Assembly: GCA_963828505.1 (NCBI GenBank)
Contig: CAWHFM010000005.1
Coordinates: 222,690-286,689 of the forward strand
DNA length: 64,000 bases
Direction: 5' to 3'
Origin: Bog-473 sp963828505
GTDB lineage: Bacteria; Actinomycetota; Acidimicrobiia; Acidimicrobiales; RAAP-2
The position numbers and the translations under genes were made by a program. Below, piece after piece: positions 29,164 through 42,040 of this stretch. Positions within the stretch are counted from its first letter, which is position 1. Each line of letters begins with the position of its first letter. The notes beneath the pieces were generated by a model, which searched no databases, was not told where the DNA came from, and saw nothing but the letters and a program-made list of their open reading frames with translations.

Positions 29164-30792
29164 GTGCTCCGCGTCCGCGGCCTCGGCACCGTTCCCTACC
29201 ACGAGGCGGACGCGCTCCAGCACGCACTGGTCAGCGCCGTCGACGACTACCTTCTCGTTTTGGAGCACCCGCACGTCTACACGCTCGGCGCGCACGCCGA
29301 TGCCTCCCATGTCCTGGTCGATCCGTCCAGCGTCGGAGCCGCTCTCGAACGCGCCGACCGGGGTGGGGACGTGACGTACCACGGGCCGGGACAGCTGGTG
29401 GCCTACCCGATCGTGACGGTTCCGGACCTTCCGTCGGCCGGCCCCGACCACGTGCACCGGCTGGAGGGCGTCCTGATCGACACCCTGGCCGACCTCGGGC
29501 TGGGGGACTGCTCCAGCGACCCCGAGTACCCCGGTGTCTGGGTCGACGCCGACGGCGCGGAGCCGCGGAAGATCGCCGCGGTGGGCGTGCGCACGCTGCG
29601 ATCCGGCCCCGGCCGCCGCCGCACGCTCCACGGGATCGCGCTCAACGTCGACTGCGACCTGGCCATGTTCGGCCACATCGTTCCTTGCGGCATCGCCGAC
29701 CGAGGCGTGACCTCGCTCCACGCCGAGGGTGTGGCCGTCAACATGGACCGGGTCGTCGAGGCCTTCGTGGCTCGCGTCGTCGACGCGTTCGGATCGGGCT
29801 CTCACGACCGCCACGACGTCGTGACGGGTTCCGCCGGGCCGGCTTTTTCGCGCGAGCGGCCGTTGCTGCGCCGGCTGCGACAGGCGGGGGTGGCGCCCGA
29901 AGACGGGCTCGGTATCGAGGAACGCAAGCCGCCTTGGGTACGCGTCCCGATGCGGATCGGGAAGGGTTACCGCTCGCTCGGCGCGACCGTTCATGACCTG
30001 GGCCTCGTCACGGTGTGCGAGGAGGCCGGGTGCCCGAACATCTACGAGTGCTGGGCCGACGGCACGGCGACGTTCATGATCAATGGGGAACGCTGCACCC
30101 GCGCCTGCGGCTTCTGCCAGGTCGACAGCCGCCATCCGCTACCCCTCGCGCCCGACGAGCCCGATCGGGTGGCCAAGGCCGTGGAGCGCATGCGCCTCGC
30201 CCATGCCGTAGTGACCTGCGTGGCCCGAGACGATCTGGCCGACGGAGGAGCGGGTGCCATGGCGGCCACCATCCGCGCCGTCCGCGAGCGGATGCCCACC
30301 ACGACGGTCGAGGTGCTGATCTCGGACTGCAAGGGACATCGCGAGTCGCTCGACACCATCTTCGAGGCGCGACCTGACGTGCTCAACCACAACATCGAGA
30401 CGGTGGCCCGGCTCCAGCGCGCCGTGCGCCCGTCGGCGGGCTACGCCCGCAGCCTGGCCGTGCTCGCCCGAGCCCACGCCGCGGGCCTCGTCACCAAGTC
30501 AGGCCTGATGGTGGGGCTGGGCGAGCGTCAGGACGAGGTCGTCGCCACCATGGCCGACCTGCGCTCCGTGGGCGTCTCGATCGTCACTGTCGGCCAGTAC
30601 CTGCGCCCGAGCCGGGACCACCTCCCGGTCGCCCGCTACTGGACGCCCGAGGAGTTCGAGGAGATCCGCGCTGCGGGCGGTGCGCTCGGCCTCCCGCACG
30701 TCGAGGCCTCACCCCTCACCCGCTCGAGCTACCACGCCAGGGAGGCGGCGTCTGTAGCGACGAGGCACACCGTTCGGTCCGCCTTGACCTGA
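29164..30792 (+). CDS. LipB-LipA fusion: octanoyltransferase plus lipoyl synthase
   Basis: One uninterrupted 542-residue frame encodes both steps of lipoate synthesis. Residues 1 to about 222 are LipB, which moves octanoate from ACP to E2: YHGPGQ motif, the Lys in RKIAAVGVR and catalytic Cys175 in IVPCGI. Residues about 230-542 are LipA, a radical-SAM enzyme that inserts sulfur: auxiliary cluster cysteines C285, C290, C296, SAM-cluster cysteines C311, C315, C318, and the C-terminal RSSYHA serine. The linker is only a few residues and no stop separates the halves. The GTG at 29164 lies 11 bases after the E2 stop. Adjacent lipB-lipA genes are usual in actinobacteria; a fusion is not. Confidence 0.93.
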   Translation: MLRVRGLGTVPYHEADALQHALVSAVDDYLLVLEHPHVYTLGAHADASHVLVDPSSVGAALERADRGGDVTYHGPGQLVAYPIVTVPDLPSAGPDHVHRLEGVLIDTLADLGLGDCSSDPEYPGVWVDADGAEPRKIAAVGVRTLRSGPGRRRTLHGIALNVDCDLAMFGHIVPCGIADRGVTSLHAEGVAVNMDRVVEAFVARVVDAFGSGSHDRHDVVTGSAGPAFSRERPLLRRLRQAGVAPEDGLGIEERKPPWVRVPMRIGKGYRSLGATVHDLGLVTVCEEAGCPNIYECWADGTATFMINGERCTRACGFCQVDSRHPLPLAPDEPDRVAKAVERMRLAHAVVTCVARDDLADGGAGAMAATIRAVRERMPTTTVEVLISDCKGHRESLDTIFEARPDVLNHNIETVARLQRAVRPSAGYARSLAVLARAHAAGLVTKSGLMVGLGERQDEVVATMADLRSVGVSIVTVGQYLRPSRDHLPVARYWTPEEFEEIRAAGGALGLPHVEASPLTRSSYHAREAASVATRHTVRSALT

Positions 30793-30997
30793 GCGCCACC
30801 CCGAACCTATCCGACCTTCGGAGAGGCGTCGGAGGCTGGGCGGACACCCGAAGCGGACCCACCATTGCGCGGAAAGTGCCGCCACACAGACGCGACCCGC
30901 GTCCGATGTCTACTCTGTGTTCGTCACGAGACTGTGAAGGGGCACCTTGCCTCGTGGGTGTTCGCTCACGACCGAGTCGTACGGTGGAACGTGAAAG

Positions 30998-31894
30998 GTG
31001 TTCGCGGTGACCTGCATCCGTCGGCCTGCACTCCCAGAAGCCACATTCGGTCGGCGCAAGCTTCTTCGGATGTCGTCCGGGGCACTCATCGCTGCCCTGG
31101 TTGTGATCCCATTCCTGACGTCCGGTGTTGAGCCCAGTGCTGGACAGACCACGACGAGCAGCGTCCCCGACACGAGCTCCTCGTCTTCGTCCAGCACCCC
31201 GACCTCGGCCGGTACCACGAGCACGTCGACGTCCACCACGACCACTACGACGAGCCCCACTGTTCCGGCGACACTGAGCTTCGAACCCGCCCGGGCCACG
31301 GCGGGATCGACCGTCGGCGTGACGGCAGAGCTCTCAGATCCGAAGCTCTCGGTTCCGTGTGAGCTCCTCGTGGGAGCGGAGACCTTTGCGGATTGTGCCG
31401 TCGCTCAAGGTCACCTTGTCGGGTGGTTCACCACCCCCGGAACTGATCCCACCGGATCCGTGGTCATGGTCTCGGCCTGCACGGTGAGGAGCGACGTGGC
31501 GGGCGCCACGAGCCCATGTGTAGCCATCGCGACCGGATCTCTATCGGTCGTATCAGCGACACAGAGCACGACGACCACTTCTTCGAGCACCTCGACGACG
31601 TCGACAACGACGACAACAATTGCCCCGCCACCTCCCTCTTCGAGTGGGGTGCCGCCCTATCTGGTGGTGATACTGGTGGTCCTGGTCGGGCTGCTCGCCG
31701 CCTCGCTGAGTCCTCCCCTGGCGCGGGGAATACGTGCTCGCCGACGTCGCCGTTGGTTCGAGCGTCATGATTCGTTCAGGATCAACTCGGGAGAGGTCGG
31801 CGTCGGCGATGCCCGTCTCAACGCTCCAGATCGTTCTGGTCAGCGGATCGCTGAATCGAGTGACGATCAGCACGGTGGACCCCCTCCGTCTTGA
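30998..31894 (+). CDS. secreted Ser/Thr-rich membrane-anchored protein
   Basis: A 298-residue exported protein of unknown function. An N-terminal signal segment (about 26-46, GALIAALVVIPFL) is followed by a Ser/Thr-only stretch of about 45 residues and an immunoglobulin-like beta domain with four cysteines (about 90-185). A second Thr/Ser run, a Pro patch, a membrane helix (about 225-245) and a basic then acidic cytosolic tail complete it. The Thr-rich spacers would carry the folded domain through the cell wall and may be O-glycosylated. The GTG at 30998 is one of several possible starts. It precedes two rightward genes with short gaps. Confidence 0.6.
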   Translation: MFAVTCIRRPALPEATFGRRKLLRMSSGALIAALVVIPFLTSGVEPSAGQTTTSSVPDTSSSSSSSTPTSAGTTSTSTSTTTTTTSPTVPATLSFEPARATAGSTVGVTAELSDPKLSVPCELLVGAETFADCAVAQGHLVGWFTTPGTDPTGSVVMVSACTVRSDVAGATSPCVAIATGSLSVVSATQSTTTTSSSTSTTSTTTTTIAPPPPSSSGVPPYLVVILVVLVGLLAASLSPPLARGIRARRRRRWFERHDSFRINSGEVGVGDARLNAPDRSGQRIAESSDDQHGGPPPS

Positions 31895-31936
31895 CGGCGC
31901 CCGAACCTGACGTGAAGGTGTAGGAGGGAGGAGCAC

Positions 31937-32428
31937 ATGGGCAGCACCGATACTGATTTTGTCGTTCGAATCTCCGACAGCCTCGAAGAGGACGAAGAAC
32001 TCCTTCGGTCCATGCGGGAGCTCAAGCTCTTGCCGCGCTACGTACGACCCGCCGTGCGGGCACGTTTCGTTCATCAGCTGAGCGAGAGCCCGCCCCTCTC
32101 CGAGTTGGCGGAGGTGGTCGAGCAGGCTCGGGTGCGATGTGCGGAGCAGATCAAGGATCAGTCGCAGCCCCCCGGCGCATCCGTCGTGTCTTCGCTCGAG
32201 TGGGACCTGACCATCGAGGTCGACGCCGAGCGGGTCGGTCAGGTTCAGTGCAACCTCGACATCGAGTTCGATGCTCTGCAGTTGTGGCGGTCTCTCGGGA
32301 CGACAGACGAGGCGAGCGGGAGCGAGGCGGTCCCCGCCCAACTGAGCTTGAGCCTGTCGGTGGGAGCTTCCGCCATTTCGAGTGAGACTCCCACCCTGCA
32401 ATATGGTCCGTGGTCGTATCCGAGCTGA
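31937..32428 (+). CDS. hypothetical protein
   Basis: A 163-residue protein I do not recognise. It is acidic, has no signal peptide or membrane helix, and has a helical first half (ELLRSMRELKLLPRYVRP is the most distinctive block). The beta-prone second half has alternating charged and hydrophobic residues, including WDLTIEVD and CNLDIEFD in tandem. The ATG at 31937 is preceded by a very strong AGGAGGGAGGAG. It stands between the Ser/Thr-rich protein and the Tat-exported flavoprotein with short gaps, so the three may be one operon. Confidence 0.55.
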   Translation: MGSTDTDFVVRISDSLEEDEELLRSMRELKLLPRYVRPAVRARFVHQLSESPPLSELAEVVEQARVRCAEQIKDQSQPPGASVVSSLEWDLTIEVDAERVGQVQCNLDIEFDALQLWRSLGTTDEASGSEAVPAQLSLSLSVGASAISSETPTLQYGPWSYPS

Positions 32429-32462
32429 GGCCCGTCATCCCAGGGGACCGAATGGAGGCACC

Positions 32463-34109
32463 GTGAGGACTTGGGGCGCAAGCGGGGCGGCGGCGGCACT
32501 GCGGCGAGCGCAAGCCACCTCCCGTACCGCCCACCAACTGGGGTGCGGGATCGACGAGGCCGACGAGGTCCGAGCGCAGCAGATGACACGTCGAGGCTTC
32601 TTGGGCCTGGCCGGAACGGTGGGACTCTCGCTGGCGGCTCCCAAGGTGGAGCCGAAGATCGGGGCTGGCTCCCGAGCGGCTCAGCGGGTTGTCATCGTGG
32701 GAGCAGGTATCGCCGGTCTGGGTTGCGCTTATCGCCTCTGGACGCGCTACGGGACGGTTGCTGACATCTACGAATATGACACCCGCCCCGGCGGGCGCAT
32801 CAGGACGTTGCGGGGGGCGTTCGCTGACGGCCAGACGGTCGAAGAACATGCCGAGTTCATCAATCCCGAGCACACCGCCACATTGGCGCTCGCCAATGAA
32901 TTCGGGCTGACCCTCGACAACCGCGACAAGTATCCCGCTGGGACCCATCCCAACGTCGAGGCGTTGCGCTTCTTCGGTCGCCCATGGACCCAGGCGGCCG
33001 TGAATCGCGACTGGCACGAGTGGGCCTGGGAGCTCTTTCATCACGCAGCATCTGTGACCGCCCCGTGGCCCCAGCTCTACAACAGAAACACTCCCGGCGG
33101 GCGCATGCTCGACCACCTGTCGGTCGACGAGTGGATCGAGACGTACATACCCGGCGGCACGTCCTCGGATTTCGGAGCGCTGTGCATCGCAGCCGTGCTC
33201 GACGAGTATGGCGGGCCAGTCTCTGACCAGTCCTCGTTGAACCTCGTGTATCTGCTCGGTCAGGACAGCAGCACCCCGAGCGGTCTCCAACCTCACAAGT
33301 CCCCGCAACTCGGCGGCGGCGATGAGAAGTGGCACGTGCGCGGCGGGAACGACCAGTTGATTACCGGGATCCTCGACCGCCTTCGTGGCGACGCGGTCAA
33401 CCTCGACCAGCGGCTGGTGGCCGTCAGGACCTCGGGATCTCGTGGTTACGTCTGCACCTTCGAGAACGGCTCAACGTCAAGGGACGTCCCGGCCGATCAC
33501 GTGGTGATCGCCTTGCCCTTCACGACCCTCCGTGCCGTCGACCTGTCCGGAGTGGAGATCTCCGCCCTGCACCGCCTCGCCATCGATGAAGAACCGCTGG
33601 GAACGAATTCGAAGCTCTTCCTGCAGTTCGACTCTCGTGTCTGGAACGCAGACCATCAGAGCGGAAACTGCTACGACGACGGCGTCGTCCAGGGCGGCTG
33701 GGAGGCATCACTTCATCAACCCGGTCAGGCTGGCATTTTGTCAGCCCTCCCCGGTGGTGAGGCTGCTCTCGAATGGGGAAGCCGTTTCGGCCTGACGGGA
33801 TACGAGGGGATCCCTCCGACGTCGATGGTCGACGCTTTTCTGACGAACTTCGATTCGCTCTTCCCCGGGCTCGCCCGCCACTACAACGGCCGGTCCTACT
33901 ACGTGTGGTCACCGGGCGACCCGCACATCCTCGGGGCGTACTCGTACCTCAAGGTCGGCCAGTACACGGGTTTCAACGGGATCCAGGGTGCACGCGAAGG
34001 CGACCTCCACTTCGCCGGTGAGCAGACCTCCGTCAACTTCCAGGGCTATATCGAGGGTGCCCTGCGCAGCGGCTATCGCTGCGCGGACGAGATCGGGTCC
34101 TCGACCTGA
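32463..34109 (+). CDS. Tat-exported flavin amine oxidase-like protein
   Basis: A 548-residue FAD-dependent oxidoreductase of the amine oxidase/NAD(P)-binding superfamily. The GTG at 32463 is preceded by GGAGG and gives an N-terminus with a twin-arginine signal (TRRGFLGLAG, Arg43-Arg44) after an unusually long n-region. The Rossmann motif GAGIAG is at 80-85, and RPGGRIRT follows as in monoamine oxidases. The C-terminal FAD contact block includes LHFAGEQTS and GYIEGALRSGYR. Folded export by Tat suits a cofactor-loaded enzyme acting outside the cell. The substrate (amine, amino acid or other) is unknown. It is the last gene of a likely three-gene unit. Confidence 0.85.
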   Translation: MRTWGASGAAAALRRAQATSRTAHQLGCGIDEADEVRAQQMTRRGFLGLAGTVGLSLAAPKVEPKIGAGSRAAQRVVIVGAGIAGLGCAYRLWTRYGTVADIYEYDTRPGGRIRTLRGAFADGQTVEEHAEFINPEHTATLALANEFGLTLDNRDKYPAGTHPNVEALRFFGRPWTQAAVNRDWHEWAWELFHHAASVTAPWPQLYNRNTPGGRMLDHLSVDEWIETYIPGGTSSDFGALCIAAVLDEYGGPVSDQSSLNLVYLLGQDSSTPSGLQPHKSPQLGGGDEKWHVRGGNDQLITGILDRLRGDAVNLDQRLVAVRTSGSRGYVCTFENGSTSRDVPADHVVIALPFTTLRAVDLSGVEISALHRLAIDEEPLGTNSKLFLQFDSRVWNADHQSGNCYDDGVVQGGWEASLHQPGQAGILSALPGGEAALEWGSRFGLTGYEGIPPTSMVDAFLTNFDSLFPGLARHYNGRSYYVWSPGDPHILGAYSYLKVGQYTGFNGIQGAREGDLHFAGEQTSVNFQGYIEGALRSGYRCADEIGSST

Positions 34110-34239
34110 CGAGTCAGGCCTCGTCGACCGCCTTCCGGGACCGGCTGTGCGAACATTCCGCTCGTACCCGGGTCAGTTGTTCCAGCATCTTGGAACGCAC
34201 GGTGTCGTGTCACCAACGCGCCCGGTCGCGCCGAGACGG

Positions 34240-35172
34240 TCACGACGTCTCCACCTCCGGCGTCACCGCCTGGAAGAACCGATCGTCGATACGCCGGAGC
34301 GTGGCCAGACCGGCCTCCGTACGCAGCCGTTCGCGGAAGGACTCGTCGTGCCACGGGTCCCACTGAGCGCTGATCAGGCGGCCGGTGATGCCTTCCGCCT
34401 CCTCGGAAAGGAGGAAGGCGACCAGGGATGCTGCCGGTTCGGGGGAATCGGCGGCCCCAGCTTCGAGCGCCTTTCGGGTGCGCTCGAAGTAGTCGGCCCC
34501 GGCCAGGGCCGGACCGGCTCTCATGGTTCCGGCGTGGATGTCGGTCAAGACGAAGCCCGGGGCCACGGAGTTGACTCGGATTCCGTCGCCCGACAGCTCC
34601 TGGGAGAGGTTCTCGGTGAGTCGCACGACGGACACCTTCGATGCCGCGTAGGCGTCGAAGCGCGGGAAAGGCCCCGTCGCTCCACCGCCCGAGAAGGTCA
34701 CGATGGCTCCCCTCGCCGCGCGCAGAGGCTGGAGCATCGCCATGATGGGCAGCAAGGTTCCGATCACGTTCACCTCGAGCGTTCGGCGGAAAGCATCCGC
34801 AGTCCAGGATCCGACGGGTCCGATGGGTCCGATCTCACCGGCGGCGGTGACCACCCCGTGCAGGAGGCCGTCCGGCGCGACCTGCTCTGTTGCGGCGTTC
34901 CAGCGATCTTCGACGGTGACGTCGAGCTCGACGGCCGAGTGCGGGCCGCCCGCCAGGTGCTGCGCCACGTCCTCCAAAGTGGAGCGATCACGTCCGGCCA
35001 ACGCCAGGCTCGCGCCGCGCCGCCCGAGCTCTCGACTGACGGCGAGGCCAATGCCACGGCTGCACCCCGTCACGAGGATCCTCCGTCCGGCGAGCCCGCC
35101 GTCAGCCGTCACGAGGTCGCGGCTTCGACGCACCCCAAAGTGGATCATCGCCCACGGGGAAGCCAGCGGCAC
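34240..35172 (-). CDS. SDR family oxidoreductase
   Basis: A 310-residue short-chain dehydrogenase. The cofactor motif TGCSRGIG is at residues 35-42, NNAG is replaced by TAAGE near 109-113, catalytic Ser is around 161, and Tyr175/Lys179 are in YAASK. Classical SDRs have about 250 residues; here an extra tail of about 50 follows the usual end (GRLISAQWDP). The Met at 35172 may be too far upstream: the internal Met at residue 9 would still precede the Rossmann fold. The substrate is unknown. It lies next to the metH-3'-end copy, at the left edge of the rearranged zone. Confidence 0.8.
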   Translation of the reverse strand: MPLASPWAMIHFGVRRSRDLVTADGGLAGRRILVTGCSRGIGLAVSRELGRRGASLALAGRDRSTLEDVAQHLAGGPHSAVELDVTVEDRWNAATEQVAPDGLLHGVVTAAGEIGPIGPVGSWTADAFRRTLEVNVIGTLLPIMAMLQPLRAARGAIVTFSGGGATGPFPRFDAYAASKVSVVRLTENLSQELSGDGIRVNSVAPGFVLTDIHAGTMRAGPALAGADYFERTRKALEAGAADSPEPAASLVAFLLSEEAEGITGRLISAQWDPWHDESFRERLRTEAGLATLRRIDDRFFQAVTPEVETS

Positions 35173-35193
35173 AGGTCGAGCAGGTGCCGGAAG

Positions 35194-35231
35194 CCCGAAG
35201 CTACGTCACGAAGTACTTCGCCTCGGGGTGG
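35194..35231. repeat. 38-bp copy of the metH 3' end (left)
   Basis: This 38-base stretch matches 37260-37297 at 36 of 38 positions in the same orientation. On the minus strand it reads HPEAKYFV followed by a residue and a stop, the normal C-terminal end of MetH, while no other part of metH is adjacent. With the genuine metH end it flanks about 2 kb holding an integrase-like remnant and a broken mannosyltransferase gene. Confidence 0.8.
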
Positions 35232-35295
35232 CAGGACGCAAGGCGCGAAGCCTCCACTGTTTCTAGGGTGAAGCCCGATCATTTGCCAAATCAGT

Positions 35296-35400
35296 TTAAT
35301 TGGCATGGGCCGTCCGGGCGTAGTCGCGGTGCCAGCCCGTGAGTTCGGCCAGCTCGTGGAGGACCTGGCGGGCCTCGTCAAACTGGGCCGCTTGTGGCCC
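35296..35400 (-). pseudogene. integrase/transposase N-terminal remnant
   Basis: A 34-codon minus-strand fragment reading ARQVLHELAELTGWHRDYAR before a stop. The leucine-rich helix followed by TGWHRDYAR matches the N-terminal helix-turn-helix region of a group of DDE integrase-type transposases. No catalytic domain remains. It lies about 65 bases inside the left metH-end repeat, where an integrase relic would be expected for an inserted element, though it may be unrelated IS debris. Confidence 0.45.
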
Positions 35401-35843
35401 ACTTGAACCTGGCCCGGCCGGGAATGCTCTGGGTACACGAGTCGGGGGTTAGCGAATGGGACGCTTGTCGAGCGTCAAACCACTACCGTTGTGCGTCATC
35501 CATGGGAGGTTTCGTGTGCAACTGTCATTCGGCTTCTTAACCGGCTTGTACCCGGCAACGCAACCAGAACGGTGGCTCGAGGTCGGAACTAGGGACGCTG
35601 GCTCCCGAGGATTCTACGTACGCGGCCGTATGGCACGCAAGCACGGCTCGAATCGCAATGGGCCTTCAGGATGTGATTCTCCTTGACAAGCTGCCGCATG
35701 TGATAGAAGACACAAGGGGCTGCCGGTGGACGCTTTGATGGGATCCTCATGCTCGACGTGATTGGCTCGAAGCTGAACGCACAGAAAGCAGATCGGGCAT
35801 CGGTCGACGTGAAGCTGCTGGGTCTGCGGCCCCTGCGCACCTC
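35401..35843. other. 443-base stretch, no clear gene
   Basis: Only short open frames occur here (for example 35456-35686 plus strand and a 33-codon plus-strand frame ending at about 35850), none resembling a known family. The stretch is less GC-rich than the housekeeping regions of the window. It lies directly upstream of the broken mannosyltransferase gene and may contain its promoter. Confidence 0.4.
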
Positions 35844-37106
35844 ATGACCTCGGAGTCGACAACCGTCGATGCGAAGAAGATAAACGAGCTTGTCGCGGAG
35901 TCGCAGGTGACGGATCGCCCGGTGGAGGTCGCTTGTTCGCAGAGCGATGAGGGTGGACGGGCAGCGCTGCGGCGCATCCGCTGGCAGGACCTGGCCAGAC
36001 CGGCGGGATACTTTGTGTTGTCGAGGGTCGGGGTCATCTTTGCTGCACTTGTGGCGAAGTGGATCTTCCCCAACCTCAACGTCCCCAACGCTTTGGGCAA
36101 CGGCTGGGATGGCTATTGGTACGTCAAGATCGCCCAGCACTGGTATCCGCGCCACCTCGTCAACGAAATGGGGGGGAACCAATGGGCCTTCTTCCCGGGG
36201 TTCCCTGCAGTGATCAGGTTTGTGGTCTTGGTTACGAGCCTTTCATATGCAAACTCCGCCATCATTGTCACGTCTATCTTCGGGATCGCCTCGGCTGTGG
36301 CGGTCTTCTTGGCCGTGCGTGAAGTATTCGGTACGCAATCGCCAATCGCACCGTGTTGCTCTACGTCTTCTTCCCCGCCTCTTACGTCCTGAGCATGGCC
36401 TATACGGAGGGAATCTTCGTCACGTTCGCAGCACTGTGCCTGTTTGCGCTGTCCCGCAGGTACTTTGTCATTGCGGGATTGTGCGCAGTGGCGGCAAGCC
36501 TCACGCGGGACGTCGGCGTCGTCCTCATTGCATGTGTGGCCGTGGTCGCGATTCCAGCGATTCTCGAGGGTAAGGAACGAGTCAGGCCTCTCATCGGCTT
36601 GCTTATATCTCCGGTTGGTTTTGTCGGATGGTTGGTTTACTCCTGGCACGAAACCGGCACTCCGTTCGCTTTCATGAAAGCTGAGAAGTATTGGGGCGGC
36701 GCACACTTCATATGGTTCAAGGCGCCATTTCAATCGTTCCGTGCGATGTTCTCGGGGGTGCACGCCTTTCTTCGCGCTGACGAAGTGTTGGCTGCTCTCG
36801 GACTTCGTCTTCATAGTCGCCGGACTCGCGGTGCTGGCCTGGGCGCAGATTAAGAAATTGCCGGTACCGGTCTTCTGGTGGGTATTCGCGGTTGGTAGCG
36901 CGCTCGGTGCGATGAGTCCGTACTGGCCAACCGGCATCCTCCGCTACACGATGGTGTTGATCCCGTGTCTTGCCGCATTTGCCTGGCTGATCCGTCCTTC
37001 CTGGATTGGGGCCGTCGTGGGTACATTGGCCGTCTCTCAAGGGGCTCTCGCGATCATCATCCTGGTTGGACTGGCGCACCCACAGACCACGCTTCTCGCC
37101 CCATGA
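35844..37106 (+). pseudogene. PIG-V-like mannosyltransferase, two frameshifts
   Basis: A polytopic glycosyltransferase read in three pieces: 35844 to about 36340, about 36340 to 36790, and about 36790 to 37106. The first piece has a soluble N-terminus, a membrane helix, the GNGWDGYWYVKIAQ motif and WAFFPGFPAV, characteristic of the PIG-V/GPI mannosyltransferase II-like (PF04188) GT-C family. The later pieces add several hydrophobic helices (for example FVFIVAGLAVLAWAQ and FWWVFAVGSALGA). The two single-base shifts, minus one and then plus one, restore the original frame after about 450 bases. It is either a pseudogene or a gene with sequencing errors. It lies between the two metH-end repeats. 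Confidence 0.65.
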
Positions 37107-37266
37107 CACATGTTGACCGCGCGCCAATAGAGAGCGGAGGACGGCGACAGGGTGCCGGGATCGATCGGGCGGCGACGAGGAGTCCGCTGGGCGTCGTGAA
37201 GTAAGCGAGGGTCCACCAGAAGGAGCCGGAGCCGAGATGTTCGTTCGGATCCGAAGGAACCCGACG

Positions 37267-40795
<3,529 letters not shown>

Positions 40796-40857
40796 GGCCA
40801 CCCAATGATACCGGGGCTCCCTTGTCGCACCCTCCCGCGCCGATATCATCCGCGGTC

Positions 40858-41445
40858 GTGGCGCCGAAGATATACACCAGGAGGGGTGACGAGGGGACGA
40901 CCGGCCTCCTCTACGGGGGCCGGGTGCGCAAGGACTCGTGGCGCATCGAGCTCAATGGCGCCGTGGACGAGGCCCAGGCGGCGATCGGGCTGGCCCGGGC
41001 CGAGGCCGAACCGGGATCGGAGCTCGACCGGCGGTTGACCGCGCTGGCTCGTGATCTCTACGTGCTGATGGCTGAGGTGGCCACCGCCCCGGAGAACCGG
41101 GACAAGCTCACGGCGGGTTCGACCTTGGTGACCCAGGACATGGTGCTCGAGCTCGAGACAGGGATCGACGACCTGCTCGAGCGCTTCGACCTGCCCAGCG
41201 ACTTCACCGTGCCCGGCGAGAACCGGGCGGCCGCCGCCCTCGACTTCGCCCGCACCGTGGTCCGCCGGGCCGAGCGCATCGCCGTCTCCGAGCCGGAGCA
41301 GGGCTCACAGGTGATGACGTATCTCAACCGTCTGTCCGACCTGCTGTGGGCCATGGCGCGCTGGGCGGAAGGCCCCGAGCACACGCTGTCCAAGGCGCGG
41401 CGATCCCGTCCGTTGATCTCCGAGAGCAGGCATCCCGAACGGTGA
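40858..41445 (+). CDS. corrinoid adenosyltransferase, PduO type
   Basis: A 195-residue ATP:cob(I)alamin adenosyltransferase. KIYTRRGDEGTTGLLYGG at the N-terminus is the ATP-binding signature. The basic helix ARTVVRRAERIA and YLNRLSDLLWAMARW at about 162-176 complete the three-helix bundle active site. It makes adenosylcobalamin, the cofactor needed by the methylmalonyl-CoA mutase encoded at 60.3 kb. The GTG at 40858 gives the standard start VAPKIYTRRGD. It is divergent from metH, 62 bases apart. A decayed copy of its 3' end is at about 48591-48686. Confidence 0.92.
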   Translation: MAPKIYTRRGDEGTTGLLYGGRVRKDSWRIELNGAVDEAQAAIGLARAEAEPGSELDRRLTALARDLYVLMAEVATAPENRDKLTAGSTLVTQDMVLELETGIDDLLERFDLPSDFTVPGENRAAAALDFARTVVRRAERIAVSEPEQGSQVMTYLNRLSDLLWAMARWAEGPEHTLSKARRSRPLISESRHPER

Positions 41446-41548
41446 CCGTGTCGAGTCGCACCGGCCCAACGGGAGGCAGGGTGCTCGACGCTCCCATCGC
41501 CGACTCCGTCGTGGACCCGGTGGTCGTGGGGGGAATCGAACTGCGCGC

Positions 41549-41830
41549 TTGGGCGAGGTCGTGGCCTGGCGCCACGACCTGCACTCGTCATTCACCAAGC
41601 GCCCTGACGCGCTCTTCGAGCTCAAAGACGGGCTCGTCATGACGAAGGCACTGTGTTCCGGCGCGGCCGGGCTCGGCCCACGGGGAACTCTCCTACGGGC
41701 GCATCGACAAAGAGGCGATGCGCGCCCTGGTCGCGCATCGCCTGTCGCCCGTCGCACTGGCCGGCGCTCTTCGCCGTCGACACCCCGAGCTGGCCGTGCG
41801 ACGCCGCCGCGTGCAGCCCCTCTGATTGTG
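41549..41830 (+). pseudogene. DDE transposase N-terminal remnant (copy A)
   Basis: The plus strand reads LHSSFTKRPDALFELKDGLV, then shifts frame to HGELSYGRIDKEAM, then shifts again to HWPALFAVDTPSW. These match in order the start of an actinobacterial DDE transposase family whose members begin with a LxRRADALFELxDA block and continue HGALYxALxxGRID and LAVDVSxW. The remainder of the enzyme is absent. A related fragment lies at 45330-45535. Family assignment is from memory of the motif order. Confidence 0.5.
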
Positions 41831-42040
41831 GCGCAACCCGTGCAGAAGAGTGGTGGAACGGGGATCGCCATTCGCCTCGGGTTCCCTTCGACCTTGGATC
41901 CCACACCCGAAGCAGGAGTGGCACGGTGGGCGTAGCGGAGGCCGTCGGCGACGACGCGCTGAAATTCGCTGACCCGCGATTCGACCCCTCGGAGCCTGAA
42001 CTTCGCAGCGCGCTCGCTTCGCATCGCGCCTCAGGTCTGG

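Noticed and set aside
40796..40857. Cobalamin riboswitch between metH and pduO
   Set aside because: The space is only 62 bases and shared by two divergent starts, far too short for a B12 aptamer.
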